DNA of 64,000 bases from Antarctobacter aquimaris. GTDB lineage: Bacteria > Pseudomonadota > Alphaproteobacteria > Rhodobacterales > Rhodobacteraceae. The notes beneath the pieces were generated by a model, which was given only the letters and a program-made list of their open reading frames with translations, was not told the origin of the DNA and searched no databases. Positions 55,598 through 64,000 of the stretch are shown here, in pieces (positions within the stretch are counted from its first letter, which is position 1; every line of letters starts with the position of its first letter). The stretch covers positions 62,001 to 126,000 of the forward strand of contig NZ_FXYF01000011.1 of assembly GCF_900184945.1 (NCBI RefSeq), given 5' to 3'. Made by a program: the position numbers and the translations under genes.

Positions 55598-55658
55598 GCG
55601 GAGCGCGCAAATTCCGCGAACGGAATTTGCAAATTTCATTGATGAAATTTGACCGCTC
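55596..55658 (+). repeat. Nested palindromes (three stems) after the sox cluster
   Basis: Outer arms GAGCGG (55596-55601) / CCGCTC (55653-55658); inside are a perfect 10-bp stem GCAAATTCCG-CGAA-CGGAATTTGC (55607-55630) and CAAATTTCAT-TG-ATGAAATTTG (55630-55651). There is no U-run, so it could be a terminator-like structure, a processing site or a dispersed repeat. Composition is much more AT-rich than the surroundings. Confidence 0.7.
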
Positions 55659-55738
55659 CTGACCCGCGGCGTGCATGGGCCAGTAGCGACCGGCCTGCCA
55701 CACTGGACTCACCGGCGGCTTGGCCCGATATTGGCCCC

Positions 55739-57691
55739 ATGAGTCTCCCCCCCGGTTTCCTGGACGAACTGCGCAATCGCCTGAGCCTGTCACAGGTGGT
55801 CGGGCGCAAGGTGCTGTGGGACAACCGAAAGTCCAACCAGGGCAAGGGCGACCTATGGGCGCCTTGTCCCTTTCACCATGAAAAAACCGCTTCTTTTCAT
55901 GTGGATGACCGCAAAGGATACTACTATTGTTTTGGCTGCCACGCCAAGGGCGACGCGATTTCCTTTGTCCGTGAGACGGAAAACGTCAGCTTTATCGAGG
56001 CGATCGAGATCCTGGCCGCCGAAGCCGGGATGGAGGTGCCGAAACAGGATCCCCGTGCGCAGGAAAAGGCAGACCGCCGCACGCAGCTAACCGAGGTCAT
56101 GGAGCAGGCGGTGGGCTTCTTCCGGCTTATGCTGAAGACAGGCGCGGCGGCCGAGGCGCGCGCCTACCTGGCGCGGCGCGGGCTGAACGAGGCGGCCCTT
56201 GCGCGGTGGGAAATCGGTTTCGCGCCGTCCGGCTGGGACAACCTGCGCAACGCGCTGGCCGCCAAGGGCGTACCCGTCGACCTGATGCTGGCCGCCGGGC
56301 TGGTCAAGACCTCGGAGAAGGGCCGGCAGCCCTATGACGTGTTCCGCGACCGCATCATGTTCCCGATCCGCGACGGGCGCGGCCGCGCCATCGCCTTTGG
56401 CGGGCGCGCCATGGACCCGGCCGACAACGCGAAATACCTGAACTCGCCCGAAACCGAGCTGTTCGACAAGTCGCGCAACCTCTACAATCTCAAGCCCGCG
56501 CGCGAGGCCTCGGGCAAGGGCCAGCCGCTGGTGGTGGCCGAGGGCTACATGGACGTGATCGCCCTGTCCGAGGCGGGGTTCGGCGCATCTGTCGCGCCCT
56601 TGGGCACTGCCGTGACCGAGCCGCAATTGCAGCTGATGTGGCGGCTTTCACCGGAACCGGTGATCGCGCTGGATGGTGACACCGCCGGGCTTCGCGCCGC
56701 CTTTCGGGTGATCGACCTGGCGCTGCCACTGCTGGAATCCGGCAAGGGGCTGCGGTTCGCGCTGATGCCCGAGGGCAAGGACCCCGACGACCTGTTGCGC
56801 GCCGAAGGGCCGGAGGCGGTCAAGAAGGTGCTCGACGCCGCCATCCCCATGGTCGACCTGCTGTGGCGGCAGGAAACCGAGGGCAAGGTCTTTGACAGCC
56901 CGGAACGCCGCGCGGCGCTGGAGGCGTCTCTCGACCTGCGCATCGGCAAGATACAGGACCAGAACCTGCGGTATCATTACGGTCAAGCGCTCAAGAAAAT
57001 GCGCTTTGAAGCCTTCCGATCCCCGCGTTCCGAACGTATGCCCGGAGTCCAGCGCGCCCCGTGGCGACCCAAGGGCGCGCCGCTGCCGGCCAGCCAGGGT
57101 GCCAAGGCTTCGCTTCTTGTCACCGCGGGCGACGCCGGGGAGCGGCGCCTGCGCGAGGAGGTGATCCTGTCCGCGATCCTGTCTGCGCCCGAGATCGTCG
57201 AAGAGTTCGAGGGTGAACTGGAAGCGATGGACTGCTCTGACGGTCAACTTGCGGCGCTTCGCGATGCCCTGGTGACCGGGAGCGGTACTCCGGAGGAGCG
57301 CAGGGCGCGGGTCGAGGCGGCGATAGGCGCGGAGGCCCTTGAAAACTTGCTGGCGCGGGGCCATGTCGCCGTGGTGCCCTGTATTCGTACGCCCGGAAAC
57401 GCCGATCTGGCGCGTCTGACCGTGGCCGAGGAACTGGCCAAGCTTGCAGCGTACGAGGGCTGGCACGCCGAATTGAAAGAGGCCGAAGAGTACCTGGAAG
57501 CAAGCGCCGACGAGGCGCTGACATGGCGTCTGGCCGAGGCCGCGCGGGTCCGCGCACAGGCAGGGCGCCGCCGCGACGAGGACGACACCGACTATGAAAT
57601 CGGCCCCAACGGCGCCCAGATCGACCGCGAGGAGCGTACTGCCTTTGATTCGCTCCTGTCGCAGATCCGATTCGACAAAGGCCGCAAGTGA
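55739..57691 (+). CDS. dnaG: DNA primase
   Basis: 650 aa. The zinc motif is C43-P-F-H46...C64-FG-C67 and the Toprim segment VVAEGYMDVIAL and DGDTAGLRAA follow. It makes RNA primers at the replication fork. No clear Shine-Dalgarno precedes the ATG at 55739, but the start MSLPPGFLDELR is conserved. It heads the dnaG-rpoD pair. Confidence 0.96.
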   Translation: MSLPPGFLDELRNRLSLSQVVGRKVLWDNRKSNQGKGDLWAPCPFHHEKTASFHVDDRKGYYYCFGCHAKGDAISFVRETENVSFIEAIEILAAEAGMEVPKQDPRAQEKADRRTQLTEVMEQAVGFFRLMLKTGAAAEARAYLARRGLNEAALARWEIGFAPSGWDNLRNALAAKGVPVDLMLAAGLVKTSEKGRQPYDVFRDRIMFPIRDGRGRAIAFGGRAMDPADNAKYLNSPETELFDKSRNLYNLKPAREASGKGQPLVVAEGYMDVIALSEAGFGASVAPLGTAVTEPQLQLMWRLSPEPVIALDGDTAGLRAAFRVIDLALPLLESGKGLRFALMPEGKDPDDLLRAEGPEAVKKVLDAAIPMVDLLWRQETEGKVFDSPERRAALEASLDLRIGKIQDQNLRYHYGQALKKMRFEAFRSPRSERMPGVQRAPWRPKGAPLPASQGAKASLLVTAGDAGERRLREEVILSAILSAPEIVEEFEGELEAMDCSDGQLAALRDALVTGSGTPEERRARVEAAIGAEALENLLARGHVAVVPCIRTPGNADLARLTVAEELAKLAAYEGWHAELKEAEEYLEASADEALTWRLAEAARVRAQAGRRRDEDDTDYEIGPNGAQIDREERTAFDSLLSQIRFDKGRK

Positions 57692-57699
57692 GCAGCGAA

Positions 57700-57728
57700 T
57701 TGGTGACGAACTGGTAAAGAAATATGGT
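57700..57728 (+). promoter_or_regulatory. Possible rpoD promoter
   Basis: TTGGTG and TATGGT separated by 17 nt lie just after the dnaG stop. The match is moderate. Confidence 0.35.
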
Positions 57729-57746
57729 TAAACGGGTGTTCGAATC

Positions 57747-57766
57747 ACTCAATCGCGCTATTGAGT
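57747..57766 (+). other. Hairpin in the dnaG-rpoD spacer
   Basis: ACTCAAT / ATTGAGT of 7 bp with loop CGCGCT, in the rpoD leader. Followed by CGTTTCT, not a real U-run. In E. coli the same spacer is a processing site; here function is inferred only from position. Confidence 0.35.
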
Positions 57767-57815
57767 CGTTTCTACGAATCGCTCCCGGTTTCGAGCCCCC
57801 CATCAGGAGAGCCGC

Positions 57816-59801
<1,986 letters not shown>

Positions 59802-59807
59802 ACCGGC

Positions 59808-60092
59808 ATGGCGTTCTGGAAGAACCTGTTTGGCGGCGGCAAGGGCGCAAAGGGTGCCCCTGCCGCCGAAGCCGTAGACTACGAAGGGTTTCGCATCACG
59901 CCGCAGCCCTTTGCCGCGGAAGGCGGTTATCGCATCCGCGCCATCATCGAGGGAGAGGTCGGGGGCGAAACCCGGCGCCACGAGATGATCCGGGCAGACG
60001 TCATCAGTGACCCGGAGGAGGCCAAGGCGGCTTCTGTCCGCAAGGCGCAGCAGATGATCGACCAGATGGGCGCGCGCCTGTTCGGGGTCTGA
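59808..60092 (+). CDS. HlyU-family protein
   Basis: 94 aa. A basic/glycine-rich start ([14 protein letters not shown]) is followed by the HlyU core ([28 protein letters not shown]) and a C-terminal helix. HlyU regulates haemolysin genes in Vibrio, but in alphaproteobacteria the role is unknown. It follows rpoD by 7 nt, likely co-transcribed. Confidence 0.85.
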   Translation: MAFWKNLFGGGKGAKGAPAAEAVDYEGFRITPQPFAAEGGYRIRAIIEGEVGGETRRHEMIRADVISDPEEAKAASVRKAQQMIDQMGARLFGV

Positions 60093-60097
60093 GGGCC

Positions 60098-60322
60098 ATG
60101 CGCGGCTGGATCGTCCGGCTGGACTGGCGGATCGTGGCGCTGTTGTGCGCCACCCTCGGCCTTGCGCCGTTCCTGCCTGAACCGCACCTGTGGGAAAAAC
60201 TGAAGCTGCTGGCCGCCGGGACGCTGGTGCGTCCGATGGACATCTTCGACCTGGTGCTGCACGGCGCGCCCTGGCTGTTGCTGGGTTTCAAGCTGCTCTT
60301 GGGTCGGTCCCGGCCGGAGTGA
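60098..60322 (+). CDS. Small membrane protein
   Basis: 74 aa. Two hydrophobic helices (RIVALLCATLGLAPFL and HGAPWLLLGFKLLLG) are separated by HLWEKLKLLAAGTLVRPMDIFDL. Begins 5 nt after the HlyU-family gene. Related proteins are sometimes labelled RND transporter without evidence; I regard it as of unknown function. Confidence 0.7.
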   Translation: MRGWIVRLDWRIVALLCATLGLAPFLPEPHLWEKLKLLAAGTLVRPMDIFDLVLHGAPWLLLGFKLLLGRSRPE

Positions 60323-60331
60323 CCGGCCGGG
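60309..60331. terminator. GC palindrome between convergent genes
   Basis: CCCGGCCGG (60309-60317) / CCGGCCGGG (60323-60331), a perfect 9-bp stem with 5-nt loop spanning the stop codon. No U-run; may act as a bidirectional terminator. Confidence 0.4.
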
Positions 60332-60341
60332 ATGGCGCAGG

Positions 60342-61247
60342 TCAGTTCAGGTGTTCATTGAAGAACGCGATGGTGCGGTCCCACGCCAGCGTTGCCGCCG
60401 CCTCGTCGTAGCGCGGGGTCGAATCGTTGTGGAACCCGTGGTTCACACCGGGGTAGATATGCGCGGTGTAGGTCTTGCCGTGCTCCTTGAGCGCGGCCTC
60501 GTAGGCCGGCCAGCCTTCGTTGATGCGCTCGTCCAGTTCGGCGTATTGCAGCAGCAGCGGCGCCTGGATTTTCGGCACGTCTTCGGCGCTGGCCTGGCGG
60601 CCGTAGAACGGCACCGAGGCGGAGAGTTCCGGATAGGCCACCGCCAGAGCATTGCAGACGCCGCCGCCATAGCAGAACCCGACGCAGCCGACCTTGCCGG
60701 TGGTGTCGGAATGGCCGGCGAGGAATTCGTAGGCGGCAAAGAAATCGTTCATCAGCTTCACGCCGTCGACCGTGCTTTGCAGCTCGCGTCCGGCAGTGTC
60801 GTTGCCCGGGTAGCCACCGACAGAGGACAGCCCGTCGGGGGCCAGCGCGATGAAGCCCGCCTTGGCGACGCGGCGCGCGACATCCTCGATGTAGGGGTTC
60901 AGGCCGCGGTTCTCGTGCACCACGACGACCGCCGGCAGCGGCCCGGTGGCGTTGGCGGGCTTCACCAGGTAGCCGCGCACCTCGCCGTGGCCGTTGGGCG
61001 AAGGATACGTGATGTAGGTCGGGACGATGTCCGGATCGGTGAAATCGACCTGGTGCGCCAGGGCGTAGTTGGGCGACAGCATGTTCAGCAGCGCCAGGGC
61101 GGTCACGCCGCCGATGGCGAATTTGCCCGCGCGGTCGAGGAACTCGCGCTTGGTGATCTTGCCGTGCGCGTAGAAGTCGTAGAGGTCCAGCAATTCCTGG
61201 TCGAAATCGGCGGCCGTCATGCGGCGCGGCGGGGTCTGATCGTTCAT
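60342..61247 (-). CDS. Dienelactone hydrolase family protein
   Basis: 301 aa. An N-terminal helical region and a hydrophobic segment ([22 protein letters not shown]) precede the alpha/beta hydrolase. The triad is C192 (GFCYGGG), D239 (AELDE) and H270 (GVNHGFH), the Cys-Asp-His set of dienelactone hydrolases. The N-terminus with [12 protein letters not shown] may be an export or anchoring signal (not a strict twin-arginine motif). Substrate unknown. Convergent with the upstream gene. Confidence 0.88.
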   Translation of the reverse strand: MNDQTPPRRMTAADFDQELLDLYDFYAHGKITKREFLDRAGKFAIGGVTALALLNMLSPNYALAHQVDFTDPDIVPTYITYPSPNGHGEVRGYLVKPANATGPLPAVVVVHENRGLNPYIEDVARRVAKAGFIALAPDGLSSVGGYPGNDTAGRELQSTVDGVKLMNDFFAAYEFLAGHSDTTGKVGCVGFCYGGGVCNALAVAYPELSASVPFYGRQASAEDVPKIQAPLLLQYAELDERINEGWPAYEAALKEHGKTYTAHIYPGVNHGFHNDSTPRYDEAAATLAWDRTIAFFNEHLN

Positions 61248-61342
61248 GGTACGCTCCCTGTTGCCCGTGCCGGTTCGTTGCGTTGCGTTGCCGGCGGACG
61301 GATGGCAGAAGGATAGAGGCGAGATGACGCAGGAAAATCGAA

Positions 61343-61771
61343 ATGTCGGTCACACGGTTCACGATTGCGACATCCGGGCCGGGGCTCTACGAGATCACGC
61401 CGCAGGTCGCTGCCTGGGTGGCCGAGACGACGCAGGGGCAGGGGGACGGGTTGTGCACGCTGTTCCTGCGACACACCTCGGCCAGCCTGCTGATCCAGGA
61501 AAACGCCGACCCGGACGTGCGCCGTGACCTCGACGCCTTTTTCGCGCGTTTGGTGCCCGACGCCGACGCGCCGGACATGGCCTACCTGACCCACCGCTGC
61601 GAAGGGCCGGACGACATGCCGGCCCACATCAAGGCGGCGCTGTTGCCCGTCAGCCTGGGCATTCCGGTGATCGCTGGGCGGCTGGGCCTCGGCACCTGGC
61701 AAGGCATCTACCTGTTCGAGCACCGGACAGCCCCGCATCGGCGCGAGATCCTGGTCCAGCTGACGGGGTGA
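61343..61771 (+). CDS. yjbQ: YjbQ-family protein (UPF0047)
   Basis: 142 aa, the full family length. [23 protein letters not shown] and the His near the C-terminus (LFEHR) form the conserved site; some members have low thiamine-phosphate synthase activity. AGGAAAAT precedes the ATG. Role in this organism is unknown. Confidence 0.9.
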   Translation: MSVTRFTIATSGPGLYEITPQVAAWVAETTQGQGDGLCTLFLRHTSASLLIQENADPDVRRDLDAFFARLVPDADAPDMAYLTHRCEGPDDMPAHIKAALLPVSLGIPVIAGRLGLGTWQGIYLFEHRTAPHRREILVQLTG

Positions 61772-61858
61772 GGATTTCCGCCATTGTCCGCTGGCGTCCC
61801 GGTGGTAGGCTTTGAACCACCAACACACCTGTTCATGTCATCATTCGGGATCAAACCC

Positions 61859-62620
61859 ATGCCACGCAAGTCCAGAGGTCGGGCGGTCTTCGCCATTGGT
61901 CTCCTGCTCGTCGCCGGCGGAGCGGGTGCCCTGATCGGTGTGCCCGAATATCTTGTCCGCCAGTCCGTCGAATACGCCAACACCTGCCTCGCGGTCGCCG
62001 AGAAGGACCGCGACCGGATCTGCCGGTTCATCGGCGGGCCGCTCGAGATGGCGGGACAGCCGGTCTACATCGAGAACGTCTCGCACGCCTTCCTGCCGAC
62101 GACGGTCAAGATCGACTTTGTCGACGGGCGGGGCACCACCTGGACCGCGCCGGCCAACACGCTGACCGACGGCGCCAGCATCCCGGTGATCTTTGCGCCG
62201 CTGTTCGGCGACCGGCAGAGCCGGGAATACGTCATGGCCGCCGCGCTGCACGACGCCTATTGCGGCATCGGCAACGAAGAGCTGGAAACCTTCCGCACGC
62301 GCTCCTGGCGCGAGGTCCACCGCATGTTCTACGAGGCGCTGCTGGTCAACGGCACCTCGCCGAAGACGGCCAAGATCATGTACGCCGCCGTCATCCTGGG
62401 CGGGCCGCGCTGGGATGAACCCGCGCGCATGCTGGATCATCTGCCTCCCGAGGTGTTGAAACAGGAGATGGAATGGTGTCTGAAGTGGATTGAGCTGACC
62501 GATCCCGCGCCGGAAGAGATCGAGCAGTGGATGGAAGAGCGCGAAACGCTGCTTTTGTCCGGGGCCGAACAGACGATGCCCGATTACCTCCGTCCGGCGA
62601 AGGACCCGAGGAACTTCTGA
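61859..62620 (+). CDS. DUF1353-containing membrane protein
   Basis: About 253 aa from the ATG at 61859 (MPRKSRGRAVF). One N-terminal helix (VFAIGLLLVAGGAGALIGV) is followed by a DUF1353 domain with LTDGASIP and ALHDAYCG. Two earlier in-frame starts (TTG 61784, ATG 61835) exist; none has a clear Shine-Dalgarno, so the N-terminus is uncertain. Function unknown; the domain resembles phage or contractile-system proteins but no such genes are nearby. Confidence 0.75.
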   Translation: MPRKSRGRAVFAIGLLLVAGGAGALIGVPEYLVRQSVEYANTCLAVAEKDRDRICRFIGGPLEMAGQPVYIENVSHAFLPTTVKIDFVDGRGTTWTAPANTLTDGASIPVIFAPLFGDRQSREYVMAAALHDAYCGIGNEELETFRTRSWREVHRMFYEALLVNGTSPKTAKIMYAAVILGGPRWDEPARMLDHLPPEVLKQEMEWCLKWIELTDPAPEEIEQWMEERETLLLSGAEQTMPDYLRPAKDPRNF

Positions 62621-62622
62621 CC

Positions 62623-64000
62623 ATGCCTTCAGCCGAGGCCGACCGCTGGATCGCCACACATGCCTCCGACCTGTCGGAGGCATGTGCCCGCATTTTCGAC
62701 TATGCCGAACCGGCCTGGCGGGAATACCGCTCGGCCGAGTGGTACGTGGCACGGCTGCGCGCCGAGGGATTCGAGGTCGAGGAAGGCTCGGCCGGGATGC
62801 CAACCGCGTTTTGCGCGCGCTGGCGGCAGGGCGATGGGCCGATCATCGGCATGTATGCGGAATATGACGCGGTCCCTGCGAACTGCCAGGCGCCGGTGCC
62901 GTTCGAGGCGCCGCGAGACGGTCAAAGCGTGCTTGCCGCCGGGCACACCGATCCGCATTCGGCGCTGGGCATGGGGGCGCTGGCGGGCGTGCTGGCGACC
63001 AAGGCCGCGATGATGGCCCATGGCATTCCCGGTGGCTTGCAGATCACCGGGGAACCGGCGGAAAAGGTGCGCGGGTCCAAGCCCTTGCATGCCGCTGCCG
63101 GCTATTACGACGGGTTGGCCGCGATGCTGTCCTGGCATCCGTTCTACATGCTGCCGCTGTGCAACACCCTGCGCTGGGACACCCATTGCGGCGCGGCCTA
63201 TTCCTTTGTCTACCGGTTCCGCTGTGACGCGCCACAGATGTGGATGCGGGGCGGGGCGGGTGCGCCGCCGATCCCGCAAAGCCATTCGGACGTGCGCGCG
63301 CCGGGGGCCAACGATGCGCTGGTGATGATGTACCAGATGGCGCGGTCCTTGCGCGACTCCATGCTGCCGCATCGCGGCGGCTGGTCGGTGTCCGAGGCGA
63401 TCCTGTCCACCGGCCAGGCCACCGCCGACAACCTGCCCGCGCGGCAGGCCGACCTGCAATACATGATCCGCGTCGCGGACCTGGCCATGGCCGAACAGAT
63501 CACCGCGCAGCTGGACCGCCTGTCGCAGCACGTTGCGCAAGTCTGTGGCTGCACGGTCGAAAAGACCTGGGTCTGCAAATCGCGCCCCGGCCTGGCCAAC
63601 CACGCGCTGACGCAGATCGGCTGGGAGGCGTTACAGCAGGTTGGCGCGCCGCGCTACACGCCCGAGGCGCTCGATCTCGCGCGGCAAGTGCAGGCCGCTT
63701 GCGGCCAGCCGGTGACCGAAGACCCGCTGATCCCCGAGTGCACCCGCCTGATCGCCCCGCAGGAGGCCGAGGCGATCCTGCGCCGCGACCTGCCGCCTGC
63801 GCAGCTCAACAGCACCTCGGACGACTACACCGACATGTGCTGGCACGCGCCCACACTGCGGCTGTACATCGCGCGCCCGGCCCTGCGCGGCGGGCCCTAT
63901 CCGCCATGGGCGATGAACGCGCTGGGCGGGATGCCCGCGCTGATCGACCCCAGCGTCCAGACCGCCGGGCGCGTGCTGGCGCGGACCGCATTGCGCCTGC
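62623..64000 (+). CDS. M20-family amidohydrolase/peptidase, C-terminus outside the window
   Basis: At least 459 codons (the gene runs off the right edge), start ATG 62623 two nt after the previous stop. The N-terminal metallopeptidase core includes MYAEYDAVPANCQ and LAAGHTDPHSALGMGALAG, with metal-ligand His/Asp and a dimerisation domain later (PHRGGWSVSEAILS). Related to AbgB-like amidohydrolases that cleave amide-linked metabolites; the substrate is not predictable. Confidence 0.85.
   Translation, partial: MPSAEADRWIATHASDLSEACARIFDYAEPAWREYRSAEWYVARLRAEGFEVEEGSAGMPTAFCARWRQGDGPIIGMYAEYDAVPANCQAPVPFEAPRDGQSVLAAGHTDPHSALGMGALAGVLATKAAMMAHGIPGGLQITGEPAEKVRGSKPLHAAAGYYDGLAAMLSWHPFYMLPLCNTLRWDTHCGAAYSFVYRFRCDAPQMWMRGGAGAPPIPQSHSDVRAPGANDALVMMYQMARSLRDSMLPHRGGWSVSEAILSTGQATADNLPARQADLQYMIRVADLAMAEQITAQLDRLSQHVAQVCGCTVEKTWVCKSRPGLANHALTQIGWEALQQVGAPRYTPEALDLARQVQAACGQPVTEDPLIPECTRLIAPQEAEAILRRDLPPAQLNSTSDDYTDMCWHAPTLRLYIARPALRGGPYPPWAMNALGGMPALIDPSVQTAGRVLARTALRL

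Overview
The window is about 66 percent GC. It carries gene orders typical of the Rhodobacteraceae (Roseobacter group, Alphaproteobacteria): mreBCD-mrdA-rodA, the linked block ccoNOQP / ccoGHIS / fnrL-hemN, an FAD-type GcvT oxidoreductase, a soxBDAG sarcosine oxidase cluster, Hint-domain and Tad/vWA surface proteins, and dnaG-rpoD. I assign it to a roseobacter-like organism and go no further. No rRNA, tRNA, CRISPR array, transposase or phage gene was recognised. The window reads as chromosomal core plus some lineage-specific accessory loci.

Layout. 1-4657 (minus): rod-shape/elongasome operon mreB-mreC-mreD-mrdA-rodA (rodA runs off the left edge). 4894-13670: a secreted small protein, a two-domain FAD/GcvT demethylase-like enzyme, YtoQ, a periplasmic ClpP-fold protein, MscL, a cation-diffusion transporter, and alanine dehydrogenase with its divergent Lrp regulator. 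13783-14778: a Hint-domain protein. 14782-28341: the micro-oxic respiration region, with ccoGHIS, a LysR regulator with a divergent 50-aa protein, ccoNOQP, a universal stress protein, a PhzF protein, fnrL and hemN. 28366-35675 (minus): YejABEF-type peptide ABC transporter followed by an unusual radical SAM/SPASM protein. 35912-39680: membrane cytochrome c, prephenate dehydratase, MGMT, a beta-hydroxyacid dehydrogenase and a small membrane protein. 39733-49627: two head-to-head Tad pseudopilin/vWA clusters flanking a glutamate dehydrogenase. 49750-55597: sarcosine oxidase operon with two extra secreted-protein genes. 55739-60322: dnaG, rpoD, an HlyU-family protein and a small membrane protein. 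60342-64000: a dienelactone-hydrolase-family protein, YjbQ, a DUF1353 protein and a truncated M20 amidohydrolase.

How the parts fit. FnrL, the oxygen-sensing regulator encoded here, probably controls the whole respiratory block. I find five FNR-type palindromes (TTGAY-N4-RTCAA): before ccoG, between ccoN and usp (two), between fnrL and hemN, and one in the gene-free stretch after ccoP. The last sits at about -40.5 from a good minus-strand -10 box (TATGAT). It is followed about 100 nt later by a strong intrinsic terminator, with no credible protein between. The best explanation is an undescribed FnrL-activated small RNA, and I consider this the most interesting signal in the window.

Other points for a second look are the CX3CX4C radical SAM protein tied to a peptide importer, the inverted duplication of the Tad/vWA cluster around gdhA, a probably leaderless hemN mRNA, and a nested palindrome after the sox operon. 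Start sites were chosen from ribosome-binding sites, overlaps and conserved N-termini. Promoter and sRNA ends are predictions from sequence only.
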